Source of the DNA: Candidatus Gastranaerophilales bacterium
Lineage (GTDB): Bacteria > Cyanobacteriota > Vampirovibrionia > Gastranaerophilales > Gastranaerophilaceae
NCBI GenBank assembly: GCA_944324255.1
Contig: CALUVM010000008.1
Location: 1-64,000 of the forward strand
Reading direction: 5' to 3'
Length of the DNA stretch: 64,000 nucleotides
Part shown: positions 45,337 to 53,988 of the stretch, in pieces
Layout of the letters: each line of letters starts with the position of its first letter
Position numbering within the stretch: position 1 is the stretch's first letter
Program-made: the position numbers and the translations under genes
The notes under the pieces: model-generated
The model's database searches: none
Told to the model about the DNA's origin: nothing
Seen by the model: only the letters and a program-made list of their open reading frames with translations

Positions 45337-45435
45337 TTGAATATGTATTCAACTGTACTTATATTATAATTGAATAGTTGTTCAATTGTCAATCTTATGT
45401 AAAGATATTGTTACATTAGTTGAACAATTATTCAA
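45337..45435. promoter_or_regulatory. Three ArsR/SmtB-type operator palindromes in the divergent promoter
   Basis: Three 16-base imperfect palindromes occur between the pump and regulator genes: TTGAATATGTATTCAA (45337-45352), TTGAATAGTTGTTCAA (45370-45385) and TTGAACAATTATTCAA (45420-45435). The third covers the -35 (TTGAAC) of the arsR promoter, whose TATAAT is at 45442-45447. Repression of both divergent genes in the absence of metal is the expected logic. Confidence 0.82.
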
Positions 45436-45453
45436 TTATGGTATAATTTTATT

Positions 45454-45804
45454 ATGGATATTAAACGTTCAGACTGCGAAGCAATTAATATAGAACTTGT
45501 TAATGAGATTTTGCCAAAGATGCCGGAAGCGGTGTTGCTGGATAATTTATCAGAGTTTTTTAAGGTGATGGGAGATGGAACAAGGATTAAACTTCTCTGG
45601 GCATTGGAGCAGAGCGAAATGTGCGTGGGGGATTTGGCTGTGCTTTTGAATATGACAAAGTCAGCAGTATCTCATCAGCTAAAAGTGCTAAAGACCGCAA
45701 AGCTTGTACGGGCAAGAAAAATCGGGAAGAATGTTTATTATTCTCTGGAAGACCATCATGTTCAAATGGTGTTTGAAAAAGCGCTTGAACACGTTTGTGA
45801 ATAA
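45454..45804 (+). CDS. ArsR/SmtB-family metal-responsive repressor
   Basis: 116 residues, a winged-helix dimer. EMCVGDLAVLLNMTKSAVSHQL (about 67-88) is the DNA-recognition region with a Cys typical of an alpha-3 metal site. The C-terminal helix has D-x-H then H-x-x-E (DHHVQMVFEKALEHVCE), the alpha-5 zinc site of SmtB/CzrA. The divergent P-ATPase and three operators point to zinc, cadmium or lead sensing. TATAAT ends 6 bases before the ATG, so the mRNA is probably leaderless. The stop codon is 2 bases from the end of the convergent merR-like gene. Confidence 0.92.
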   Translation: MDIKRSDCEAINIELVNEILPKMPEAVLLDNLSEFFKVMGDGTRIKLLWALEQSEMCVGDLAVLLNMTKSAVSHQLKVLKTAKLVRARKIGKNVYYSLEDHHVQMVFEKALEHVCE

Positions 45805-45806
45805 GG

Positions 45807-46223
45807 TTAAACGGTTTTTGCGCCGGTTTTTCTTTTATTCATCGGATTCCAGGTATCTTCGAGGTTGTGTTCTATAAGGTTTCTGTAAAAATTTTCTTTG
45901 AAATCCAGAACATCAAGCTGTTTTTTTAGTTCTTTCATTTGATTCAGAGCTTTTTGTTTTGTTTCCTGAATAATTTTATAGCGGTCTTTGATAGTAGAAT
46001 CTCCGGCTACACAAAGGTCAATATATTTTTTTATTGCTTTATTTTCGGTTCCGACAGCACGCAGGCATTTAACGATTCTAACCCATTCAAGGTCGTTATC
46101 GGAAAATTGTCTGATGTTGTTGCTGTCTCTTTTTACAAACGGGAAAAAACCTGATTTTGCCCAGAATCTGAGTGTATGTTCCGATACCTCCATAATTTTG
46201 GCAACTTCTTTTATTGTATACAT
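45807..46223 (-). CDS. MerR-family transcriptional regulator
   Basis: 138 residues. An N-terminal MerR helix-turn-helix and wing (YTIKEVAKIMEVSEHTLRFWAKSGF, residues 2-26), a long coiled coil (about 75-115) and a short tail. No effector domain or metal-binding Cys cluster is obvious, like the small AdhR/NmlR-type regulators that sense aldehydes or electrophiles. It is the last gene of an operon with a MerR-type promoter at 47479-47509, so autoregulation is likely. Confidence 0.88.
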   Translation of the reverse strand: MYTIKEVAKIMEVSEHTLRFWAKSGFFPFVKRDSNNIRQFSDNDLEWVRIVKCLRAVGTENKAIKKYIDLCVAGDSTIKDRYKIIQETKQKALNQMKELKKQLDVLDFKENFYRNLIEHNLEDTWNPMNKRKTGAKTV

Positions 46224-46253
46224 AATAAAACCCTTTTCATCTTGTGAATATGA

Positions 46254-46958
46254 TTATTTTCTATGCTCAATTACATTTTTAAATACTTTTTCAGCGGCTT
46301 TAGATTGTTCTTTCGGCAGACAGGTTTTAACTGTTTCATACAATTCTTTTGCCTCATCTTCAGTTAAACCGATATTCATAGCGCCGTTAAGATGGGCTGT
46401 TAATTGAGGCTCAAGACCTTCTATTGAAGCTAGAGCCGAAACAGTTGCGATTTCTCTTTCTTTGTATGAAAGCACTCCACGCTCAAAGATATCGCAGAAG
46501 AGATGTTCTTTTAAGAAAGTATTTATAGCCGGCGCAAATTCTTCATAAGGGGCTTTAGCATCTGATTTGCCGAAGATTTTTTCAGTGTTTCTCTTTCCGA
46601 CTTCAAACTTGTTAATATCTTCCGGCATGGTTTCAGGAGTTTCTCCTATTGTATCTCCGTTTCTGGAAGAAGTAACTTTAATAAAAGTATTTATAGCATT
46701 CAAGCTTCTCGGAAAACCGCAGTATGCATACAGTTGAACAAGAATCTCTTTTATTTCGTTTATGCTCAAGCCGTTATCTAAGCCGCTATTTAGAGCTTTT
46801 TCAAGCTCCGGAAGGTTTCCTTGTGCTGTATATGATGAGATTTTAATAATACTTTGTTCTTTTGGTGTTAATCTATCCATTTTCTTTGCCTCCGCTGTAT
46901 TAAACATTAACAAGAATCCGCCAAGCATTATAAATGCTGCAAGTATAATTTTTTTCAT
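46254..46958 (-). CDS. Exported carboxymuconolactone-decarboxylase-family protein
   Basis: 234 residues with a signal peptide (MKKIILAAFIMLGGFLLMF...TAEA-KK). Two CMD/AhpD-like helical domains follow, seen from the related segments LDNGLSINEIKEILVQLYAYCGFP (one Cys) and NIGLTEDEAKELYETV. The redox CxxC of AhpD is absent. In many bacteria such a protein is paired with a cupin and a MerR regulator as here, but the substrate is not known. The ATG is 1 base after the cupin stop codon. Confidence 0.85.
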   Translation of the reverse strand: MKKIILAAFIMLGGFLLMFNTAEAKKMDRLTPKEQSIIKISSYTAQGNLPELEKALNSGLDNGLSINEIKEILVQLYAYCGFPRSLNAINTFIKVTSSRNGDTIGETPETMPEDINKFEVGKRNTEKIFGKSDAKAPYEEFAPAINTFLKEHLFCDIFERGVLSYKEREIATVSALASIEGLEPQLTAHLNGAMNIGLTEDEAKELYETVKTCLPKEQSKAAEKVFKNVIEHRK

Positions 46959-46959
46959 A

Positions 46960-47454
46960 CTACTCTCCCAAATATTCTTTATCAGTTACGGGTTCAAGCC
47001 AGGTCGTTCTGTTGATTCCGGCATTCGGTTCAAGTGATATATGCACAAACCAGCTATCCGGTGCGGCACCATGCCAGTGTTTGACTTCCGGCGGAATTGT
47101 GACAATATCGCCTTTTTTAAGCACTCTTACCGGTTTTCCATCTTCTTTATATCTTCCTTCACCGTTTAGTACAAGAAGAATTTGCCCTCCGCTGTGTTTG
47201 TGCCAGTTTGTTCTTGCTCCAGGCTCAAAAGTAACATTCCCTATAGGTAAATTCCAGACTTCTTCTTTCGGGTTAAGTCTGTTTAAATAAGTTTGCCCCG
47301 TAAAGAATTCTCCGTACGGGTTAGCTTCTCCCTGTGCAAATATTGTATCTATCGGACTTTGTTTCATTATAGTTTCTCCTTTTTCAGCAGCATTAACTCC
47401 GCAAACTACGGCTGCGAGTATGGTTGTTGTGATTATAGCTTTTTTAAAAAACAT
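46960..47454 (-). CDS. Exported cupin-domain protein
   Basis: 164 residues. A signal peptide (MFFKKAIITTTILAAVVCGVNA-AE) precedes a single cupin with motif 1 WHKHSGGQILLVLNGEG and motif 2 PPEVKHWHGAAP, containing the usual metal-binding His and Glu/Gln set. It is the first gene of the three-gene MerR operon. The likely substrate is a small reactive carbonyl or aromatic compound; that is inference from the partners. The upstream sequence GGAAGGGAAG provides a ribosome site. Confidence 0.87.
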   Translation of the reverse strand: MFFKKAIITTTILAAVVCGVNAAEKGETIMKQSPIDTIFAQGEANPYGEFFTGQTYLNRLNPKEEVWNLPIGNVTFEPGARTNWHKHSGGQILLVLNGEGRYKEDGKPVRVLKKGDIVTIPPEVKHWHGAAPDSWFVHISLEPNAGINRTTWLEPVTDKEYLGE

Positions 47455-47478
47455 AAAAAACTTCCCTTCCTTTTCTTA

Positions 47479-47509
47479 ATTATATTTCTTGAGAGTTACT
47501 CTAAGTCAA
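47479..47509 (-). promoter_or_regulatory. MerR-type promoter with 19-base spacer and dyad
   Basis: On the minus strand -35 TTGACT (47504-47509) and -10 TATAAT (47479-47484) are separated by exactly 19 bases, longer than normal. A dyad (CTTGAGAGTTACTCTAAG on the plus strand, 47488-47505) fills the spacer. This is the classic MerR-activated arrangement, resembling NmlR/AdhR sites. Confidence 0.85.
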
Positions 47510-47547
47510 GAGGGAAGTTAATTAATAATTACTTACTATTCACTAAT

Positions 47548-47880
47548 TTATAACCATGAAATTCCGATTGAAAGAATTGAAAGCACTATTGCTCCTAAAA
47601 ATGCACTCCAGAATCCGTCAATCTCCACTCCCGGTACAAGATATGCAACAAACATAAAAAGAAGAGCATTTATAACAAGAATAAATATTCCGAGAGTCAG
47701 AATGTTTATCGGAAGAGTAAGCAGAATAAGCACCGGTTTTATTACGACGTTAACTATTGCAATAACTACAGCTGCAATGAGTGCGGTTGTAAAGCTTGAA
47801 ATTGTAATTCCCGGAATAATCCAGCTTACGAACATAATACAAAGTGCTAAAGCTGCCCATTTTACAAGTAACATAATCAT
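47548..47880 (-). CDS. Four-helix membrane protein, phage-holin superfamily IV type (PF04020)
   Basis: 110 residues with four membrane helices. KWAALALCIMFVSWIIPGITI, NVVIKPVLILLTLPINILTLG and INALLFMFVAYLVPGVEI match the widespread holin_4_2 family. Despite the name it is usually chromosomal and not phage-linked; the function is unknown. AAAGGAG precedes the start. It is not in an obvious operon. Confidence 0.88.
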   Translation of the reverse strand: MIMLLVKWAALALCIMFVSWIIPGITISSFTTALIAAVVIAIVNVVIKPVLILLTLPINILTLGIFILVINALLFMFVAYLVPGVEIDGFWSAFLGAIVLSILSIGISWL

Positions 47881-47947
47881 AATTTACTCCTTTTAGTATA
47901 ATTATAGTTCAATTTTAAAATAAATCATTCCCTTTAAAGGTTAATAT

Positions 47948-48544
47948 CTAAAACCAGTCAATAAGTTTTTTTATTTCACCAAATTCAAAGGCTTTACCCG
48001 CAAAAATTTCAGGGTCGGTCATGTTCTTTAAATCAATACAATAAGCTTTTGGCTGATTTTTATATTCGTATTTTTTTACAAGTTCTTCATCTATTTTTTT
48101 CTCTTCTTGATTAATTACTTTAGAAAAATTAAGTCCGAGACTTTGACAAAATGGGACTTTTAGTTTTTCATTAGAGCCTACGGTTAATAGTCCGAAAGTT
48201 CTGCATATAATTCCTCTAAAATCATAAATGGAACATTCTTTTTCATTATTTAAAAACGGGCAGCGATACATAAAAGCTTTTTTATCGTCTGCTTTTTCAT
48301 ATTCTTCTTTAATACTCTTTACTCTTTCAAGGACTTTAATTTGTTCTTCTTTAGAAAGCTTAAAAAAGCCGAGCATGATATAGTCAAATTCTACTTCGGA
48401 AAAAGGATACTGCCCTTTTTCGCAGCAATAAGCACATCCTCTTTTACAGCAGATATATTCTTTTTGTTCTTCGAAATATCCTTTAAGCACACTATCTATA
48501 GTATTTAAATACTGCTTAAAATATTTTAATCTTTCAAAATCCAT
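47948..48544 (-). CDS. YkgJ-type cysteine-cluster protein
   Basis: 198 residues. Cys-rich: CCKRGCAYCCEKG near residue 32, CPFLNNEKECSIYDFRGIICRTFG near 95, and a later FCQSLG. This CxxCxxCC...C...C pattern is that of the YkgJ family, which probably binds a metal or Fe-S cluster. No function is established. The ATG at 48544 is preferred over an in-frame start ten codons earlier because the conserved region starts here. Confidence 0.82.
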   Translation of the reverse strand: MDFERLKYFKQYLNTIDSVLKGYFEEQKEYICCKRGCAYCCEKGQYPFSEVEFDYIMLGFFKLSKEEQIKVLERVKSIKEEYEKADDKKAFMYRCPFLNNEKECSIYDFRGIICRTFGLLTVGSNEKLKVPFCQSLGLNFSKVINQEEKKIDEELVKKYEYKNQPKAYCIDLKNMTDPEIFAGKAFEFGEIKKLIDWF

Positions 48545-48675
48545 ACAAACCCCGCGCAAATAGTGCTTTTGCAAGTATATAAAAATATTCGAATTTTTTT
48601 AATTATATAGCAAAAAAAAATTTGTTTTTACTTTTATATTTTTATGATAGTATAAAGTCAGTTGATGGAGTGTGT

Positions 48676-50514
48676 ATGAAAATAACAACAAATTATGGCC
48701 CTGGCTTCGGGAGGAGACCGAATGTTTCGGAAATGAAGCTTTATACTAAAACGATTAATGAAGGATTACAAGTTCTGGATAAAAAGGTAGGATTGATATT
48801 ACATAACTCTTCTGCCCCGTCTGTAAGAAGCCAGAATACGGGCATTGGCTCTTTATTATCAGAAACTACAGAAAAGAAATTAATACCGTTTTTAAAAGAG
48901 CATGCCGTAACGACAATTCAACAGGAACCAAACAATTTAAGAAGTGCGAAAGATGCCTCTCCTTATGCTCCTGTTGATATGGCAAAAAATATATTAATGA
49001 CTCCGCTGGAGAAGCTTGTCGGTTTAATTTCTGCGGGTACATATGCGGCTATTGTAGCTAATGCGCCGAAAAATCAAGAGAAAACAGATTATAAATATGT
49101 AAGAGAAAACTATCCCAAAGCCTTGTATGAGGCCTGGCAGACTTATAAACAGGGTGATATGGCTGAATTTAATGAGTTTAAAGCCCAAAAGATTGATGAA
49201 TTAGAAGCTGGTGCTATATATCAGGTTTTGTCAAAAATTAACGGAACTGACAAATGGAAAAGATGGCCGGTTTTGGATAGAAGTTTATATTGTCCTAAAA
49301 ATCCCGCTCAGGAAAAGAAAGCTCAGGCAAGAATTGATGAATTAAGGAAAGATTATAGTGATGAGATAGATTTTTATTTCTTCCAGCAGATGCTTCTTGA
49401 AAAAGAGATTCAAAACACTAATGCTAAGAATAAAGAAGCCGGTATAACCATAATAGGAGATTCTCCTGTAGCCTATAGTTCTGTAGAAGCATGGAAGAAT
49501 CAGAATTTATTTATGAAAGATATGGCGCTCGGTGTTGGACCTGATTATTTTTCACCGAATGGGCAAAGATGGGGTTTCCCTGTTTTAAAACCGGAAACAA
49601 TCTTTAATCCGGACGGAACTCTCGGAAAAGGCGGAGAATTTTTAAAACAAAGATATGAAAAAATGTTTTCCGAAGCTCCGGGCGGAATAAGAATCGACCA
49701 TATTATCGGATTGATTGATCCGTTTGTATATTCTACAAAAGAACCTAAAATGACAGATAAAAATTCGGGCAGATTGTATTCTTCTCCGGATAGTGAGCTT
49801 TTGGGCAAATATGCAAAAAAATCTGATGAAGAATACGAAGCAATTTTGACCAAAATTATTATTCCTGCTGCAGAAAAATACGGACTTACGAAAGATGATA
49901 TTATCTGCGAAGATTTAGGCACAATAACACCACCTGTTGATAAGACAATGAAGGATTTGAAGCTATCCGGAATTGCTGTAACGGAATTTGATTACAGAGG
50001 ACGTGATACTGCTCCAGAAAAAATTCTTATGCTGGGCTCACATGATAATACATCTTTCCTCGAATTTACTGATACTTTATTCAAGAGTGCAGAAACCGAA
50101 GGCGGTAAAGACAGATTTACTAAGAAAACTCAATTTCTGGCAGAGGATACCGCTCCATACGGACAAAATTTTGATGCTTATTTAAATGACTTAAGACAGG
50201 ATAAGAAGAAATTTATTTCAGCATCTTTCACGGAATTATTTACAAGTCCGGCAAAACGTATTCAAGTTTTCTTTACAGATTTCTTCGGTATTCCGAAAAC
50301 ATATAATACTCCGGGAAAAAGACAGGGCTGCTGGACATTAAGACTTCCTGAAAAGTTTGAAGATTTGTATTACAAAAATGTTAAAGAAGGTACAGCATTA
50401 AATCTTCCGGAAGCTATAGCAACAGCTATCCGTCATAAGGGAGAAGATTTTGCAAATAATAATAAAGAACTTTTGGATAATCTGGATAAATGTTCAGCTA
50501 TCTTAAAAGAGTAA
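48676..50514 (+). CDS. malQ: 4-alpha-glucanotransferase-like protein (GH77, MalQ-type)
   Basis: 612 residues. GH77 signatures in order are GDSPVAYSSVEAW (about 275), GPDYFSPNGQRWGFPVL (about 295-311), RIDHIIGL with nucleophile Asp (about 340), ICEDLGTITP with acid/base Glu (about 415), and GSHDNTSFLEF with the third acidic residue. The reaction is transfer of alpha-1,4-glucan chains. The N-terminal 100 residues are unlike standard MalQ and open with GPGFGRRP. A ribosome site is seen before the ATG at 48676. A divergent paralog lies at 53989. Confidence 0.9.
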   Translation: MKITTNYGPGFGRRPNVSEMKLYTKTINEGLQVLDKKVGLILHNSSAPSVRSQNTGIGSLLSETTEKKLIPFLKEHAVTTIQQEPNNLRSAKDASPYAPVDMAKNILMTPLEKLVGLISAGTYAAIVANAPKNQEKTDYKYVRENYPKALYEAWQTYKQGDMAEFNEFKAQKIDELEAGAIYQVLSKINGTDKWKRWPVLDRSLYCPKNPAQEKKAQARIDELRKDYSDEIDFYFFQQMLLEKEIQNTNAKNKEAGITIIGDSPVAYSSVEAWKNQNLFMKDMALGVGPDYFSPNGQRWGFPVLKPETIFNPDGTLGKGGEFLKQRYEKMFSEAPGGIRIDHIIGLIDPFVYSTKEPKMTDKNSGRLYSSPDSELLGKYAKKSDEEYEAILTKIIIPAAEKYGLTKDDIICEDLGTITPPVDKTMKDLKLSGIAVTEFDYRGRDTAPEKILMLGSHDNTSFLEFTDTLFKSAETEGGKDRFTKKTQFLAEDTAPYGQNFDAYLNDLRQDKKKFISASFTELFTSPAKRIQVFFTDFFGIPKTYNTPGKRQGCWTLRLPEKFEDLYYKNVKEGTALNLPEAIATAIRHKGEDFANNNKELLDNLDKCSAILKE

Positions 50515-50517
50515 GTT

Positions 50518-51351
50518 CTATATTTCAGCTTTGAAAACGTATTTGGCAGGACCTGTAAGGAAGATATCATTCCCTTCACCCTGCCATTTTACTTTTACTT
50601 CTCCGCCCGGCAGTTTAACAACGACAGAATTATCTAAAATTCCGTTAAGTATTCCGGCAGCAACGCTTGCACAGGCTCCGGTTCCGCAGGCTAATGTTAT
50701 TCCGCATCCTCTTTCCCATACACATAGTTCTATTTGTGAAGAAGAAATTTTTTTAATAAACTCTACATTTGTTTTTTCAGGAAACTCCGCAGCTGTTTCA
50801 ATTTCAGGACCATAGTTCTTTGCAAGAGAAAGTAAATCTTCATCATCTTTTATAAAGATTACAAAATGCGGATTCCCCATCGAAATGGCATTTCCTTCAA
50901 AGATTCTGTCTTTAACAGAGATTTTATAGTTTAAATTGTTTTGAGGTATAAAAGGAATTTTATCGCTCTCTAATACAGGTTTGGACATATTTACCTGTAT
51001 CTGTCCATCTTCTAATATTTTGGGAGCAATAATTCCTGCAAGAGTTTTTACTGTGAATTCTTTTTTATCAACCAGTTTATTATCATAAACATATTTCGCA
51101 AAACATCTCATTCCGTTCCCGCACATTTGAGCGGTTGAACCGTCGGAATTATAAAAAAACCAGCCGATATCCGTATCATCAGTATTAAGATTAGGAATAA
51201 TAAGCCCGTCGGCTCCGATTCCAAAATGTCTGTCGCAGAGCTTGAGTGCAGCTTCGCTCATATCAGTCCACTTACCTTTTTTATATTCTTCATAATCAAG
51301 GATTACAAAATCATTTCCGCAACCTTGCATCTTGGTTATTTTTATTCCCAT
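50518..51351 (-). CDS. dapF: Diaminopimelate epimerase
   Basis: Converts LL- to meso-diaminopimelate for lysine and peptidoglycan. The 277 residues show both active-site Cys: MCGNGMRCFAKY (about 74-85) and ACGTGACASVAAG (about 221-233). The opening MQGCGNDFVILDY is also typical. It is convergent with the GH77 gene, with 3 bases between them, and a divergent promoter region of about 60 bases separates it from hisS. Full length. Confidence 0.97.
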   Translation of the reverse strand: MGIKITKMQGCGNDFVILDYEEYKKGKWTDMSEAALKLCDRHFGIGADGLIIPNLNTDDTDIGWFFYNSDGSTAQMCGNGMRCFAKYVYDNKLVDKKEFTVKTLAGIIAPKILEDGQIQVNMSKPVLESDKIPFIPQNNLNYKISVKDRIFEGNAISMGNPHFVIFIKDDEDLLSLAKNYGPEIETAAEFPEKTNVEFIKKISSSQIELCVWERGCGITLACGTGACASVAAGILNGILDNSVVVKLPGGEVKVKWQGEGNDIFLTGPAKYVFKAEI

Positions 51352-51410
51352 CTTATAAAATCCTCTTATAAATTTTTATAGTAAAATAATTATATAAAGG
51401 AATAAGGATT

Positions 51411-52646
51411 ATGACAATAATAAAAGCACAAAAAGGTACAAAAGATATACTTCCGGCTGATATGCCCGTCTGGCATTTGATGGAAGAAAAAGCAAATGAA
51501 GTTTTTTCAAAATACGGAGCAAAAGAAATCAGAACTCCTATATTTGAAGCTACCGAACTTTTTGCAAGAGGTGTCGGAGATACAACTGATATTGTAAATA
51601 AGGAAATGTATACATTTGAAAAGAGTGAGCGTTCTTTAACTTTGCGTCCGGAAAATACGGCAGGCGTTGTTCGTTCGTTTATAGAAAATGGTATGCATAG
51701 GCTTCCGATGCCTGTAAAACTCTGGTATAAAGGTCCAATGTTCAGATATGAAAGACCTCAGGCAGGCAGACAAAGACAATTCCATCAGGTTGGAGTTGAA
51801 GTGTTCGGCATCAAACAGGCTGCGGCAGATGCAGAAGTTATTTTGATGGCTGTTAATTATCTTAAGGCTCTCGGATTAAACGACTTGAGCGTAGAAATTA
51901 ATTCGCTTGGCTGCCCTGAGTGCAGAGATGAGTTTAAGCTTCATTTGAAGGCTGTTTTAAGACCGTATCTTAAAGACCTATGTGAAGATTGTCAGACAAG
52001 ATATGAAAAAAATCCGTTAAGACTTCTGGATTGTAAAGTCCCTGAATGTCAGGAAATATTTGCAAAACCGGAAATTCAGGAAGTTATATTGTCTGATTTT
52101 ATCTGTGAAGAATGTGCTGAGCATTTTAATGAATTAAAAAAATATCTGGATGATTTACAGATTAATTATTCAATAAATAAGCTTCTTGTAAGAGGTCTGG
52201 ATTATTATAACAGAACTGTATTTGAGATAAAATCCAATAACCTTGGTTCTCAAAACGCTGTCTGTGGCGGCGGAAGATATGACAGCCTTGTCAGAAATTT
52301 AGGAGGAGAAGATATTCCGGCGATAGGATTTGCTATGGGTATGGAAAGATTAGCAAGCTTGATAGGGAATAAGGAAGATAAGAAAACAACTGCATTTATA
52401 ATTTCCAATATTCCTGCAGAAGCACTAAAGCTTGCTGAAACTATTAGGAAATCCGGTATCTCCTGCGAGATGGATTTGGCAAACAAGAAATTTGTCAAAC
52501 AGTTAGAAAAAGCTTCCAAAACTGCAAAATATGCTTTAATTCTTGGCGAAGATGAACTTTTAGTCAATAAAGTAACTGTTAAAAATCTTGAAACATCGGA
52601 ACAAGAAACAGTAGAAAGGGCAAAAGTTCTTGAATCTTTGAAATAA
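51411..52646 (+). CDS. hisS: Histidine--tRNA ligase
   Basis: 411 residues. Class II aminoacyl-tRNA synthetase motifs are KGTKDILP (7-14), motif 2 GPMFRYERPQAGRQRQFHQ (about 109-127) and motif 3 GGGRYDSLV with AIGFAMGMER. LVRGLDYYNRTVFE is the HisA region and the C-terminal anticodon domain follows. Length normal. It has an AAGG ribosome site and ends in a bidirectional terminator. Confidence 0.97.
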   Translation: MTIIKAQKGTKDILPADMPVWHLMEEKANEVFSKYGAKEIRTPIFEATELFARGVGDTTDIVNKEMYTFEKSERSLTLRPENTAGVVRSFIENGMHRLPMPVKLWYKGPMFRYERPQAGRQRQFHQVGVEVFGIKQAAADAEVILMAVNYLKALGLNDLSVEINSLGCPECRDEFKLHLKAVLRPYLKDLCEDCQTRYEKNPLRLLDCKVPECQEIFAKPEIQEVILSDFICEECAEHFNELKKYLDDLQINYSINKLLVRGLDYYNRTVFEIKSNNLGSQNAVCGGGRYDSLVRNLGGEDIPAIGFAMGMERLASLIGNKEDKKTTAFIISNIPAEALKLAETIRKSGISCEMDLANKKFVKQLEKASKTAKYALILGEDELLVNKVTVKNLETSEQETVERAKVLESLK

Positions 52647-52660
52647 ATTTAGAACTAATA

Positions 52661-52695
52661 AAAAAAGAACCTGTTTTTTAACAGGCTCTTTTTTT
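52661..52695. terminator. Bidirectional terminator between hisS and the SLH gene
   Basis: CCTGTT (52670-52675) pairs with AACAGG (52680-52685), extended by A-rich/T-rich arms with one mismatch. There is a T run on the plus strand and the A run gives a U run on the minus strand. Confidence 0.88.
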
Positions 52696-52713
52696 ATTTT
52701 ATACTTCCCGCTT

Positions 52714-53862
52714 TTATTCGTAAATATAACCGTTTGTCAGGTCAATCTTGATAGGAGCAAGAAGTCTGATATTAACTTCTTCATTAGGCATTGTTAATAC
52801 TTTATCACCCTTAAATACTTTTCTTATAAAGGTCATAAATTTACCTTTTTTAGCAGGATCAAGAGTTGCAACGCCATAAACCATTACAGCCTGATCATTA
52901 GGAGTTACAAGAAGTTCGTTTTTAATAATTACCTGTCCATTTGTTCTGAAAAGTTTTGCCGGCTGAACATATTTTACCTGACCCTTCATATCGCTGCCTT
53001 CAGAGATTAAAAGGTATTTTTCTTTTGTAACGTAATTTTTTGGAGCTTTTGCCGTATAAATATCGCTTACACTTGATATTTGAGAACCGACAACAGTTTC
53101 AAGTCTAATAGGAAGAATTGTTCCGGCAGGAATTATACCTATTGAACCCTGGACTTTTACGTTATCAACGATAAAACCTTCTGCAGTTCTTTTTTGCATA
53201 ACTTCTGCTAATTTAGCATTAGGGTTAAGTTTAGCTTCCTGCATCATTTTATAAAGAATAGCTGCGACTTCTGCTCTGTTAGCAGGTCTGTCTGCTTCAA
53301 GTTTACCTTCATGCCCCGGCATTGTAACAACAAGGTCAAGAACCTGAGCTTTTGCAGCTGCCATTAAGAACCATGCAGGCATTAATTCATAATCGGTGTA
53401 GGTTTTAGAAATAATGTCCTGAGCTTTTTGCTCGCTTATCTGCTGGGTTGTAAGCGCATTAACTGCAATATTAATAGCTTCAGCTCTGGTTACAGAATCA
53501 AACGGTCTGTAATTTTCTCCTTTAGAATCCGGAATCAAATCAAAATAAACAGCTTTTTGAATAATGTTGTATGCCCAGAATTCAGGAGATAAATCTTTGA
53601 AATGGATTTCCTGTTCAACAGTAGCATTTTCCTGACCCAGAGCTTTGATAGCCATAGATGCAAATTCAGCTCTTGTTACAGGAATGTCAGGTTTATATGT
53701 ACCGTCAGGGTAGCCCACAACAACTCCGACTTCTGTTAAAAACTTGATTGACTGATATGCCCAGTGATCTTCTGCCATATCAGAATAAAAAGCGTTAGCA
53801 GGGTTGTTTATCATAATAACAGCAGCTAACACAAACAATCCCTTAATTAAATTCTTGAACAT
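52714..53862 (-). CDS. SLH-domain envelope protein
   Basis: 382 residues with a signal peptide (MFKNLIKGLFVLAAVIMI...ANA-FY) and three S-layer-homology domains. The signatures are DHWAYQSIKFLTEVGVVVGYPDG (with TRAEFA), PEFWAYNIIQKA (with TRAEAINIA), and MPAWFLMAAAKAQ (with NRAEVAAI). SLH domains bind wall polymers. From residue 250 a beta-rich part begins GTILPIRLETVVGSQI and resembles a segment of the larger SLH protein at 57166. The OprB porin barrel found with SLH in cyanobacteria is absent. Strong ribosome site AAGGAGG. Confidence 0.9.
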   Translation of the reverse strand: MFKNLIKGLFVLAAVIMINNPANAFYSDMAEDHWAYQSIKFLTEVGVVVGYPDGTYKPDIPVTRAEFASMAIKALGQENATVEQEIHFKDLSPEFWAYNIIQKAVYFDLIPDSKGENYRPFDSVTRAEAINIAVNALTTQQISEQKAQDIISKTYTDYELMPAWFLMAAAKAQVLDLVVTMPGHEGKLEADRPANRAEVAAILYKMMQEAKLNPNAKLAEVMQKRTAEGFIVDNVKVQGSIGIIPAGTILPIRLETVVGSQISSVSDIYTAKAPKNYVTKEKYLLISEGSDMKGQVKYVQPAKLFRTNGQVIIKNELLVTPNDQAVMVYGVATLDPAKKGKFMTFIRKVFKGDKVLTMPNEEVNIRLLAPIKIDLTNGYIYE

Positions 53863-53988
53863 TAAGAGTCCTCCTTCTCATACCACTCCTTATATTCTAT
53901 GCTATATTAAATATGGAGTTTATGCAATGTTTTTTAACAATTCTACATAAAATGGCAAAAAGCACGCTTCAGGAATGTTACAAAGAAT

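Noticed and set aside
47548-47880. Prophage remnant suggested by the holin-like protein
   Set aside because: This four-helix family is common on chromosomes and no other phage gene is near.
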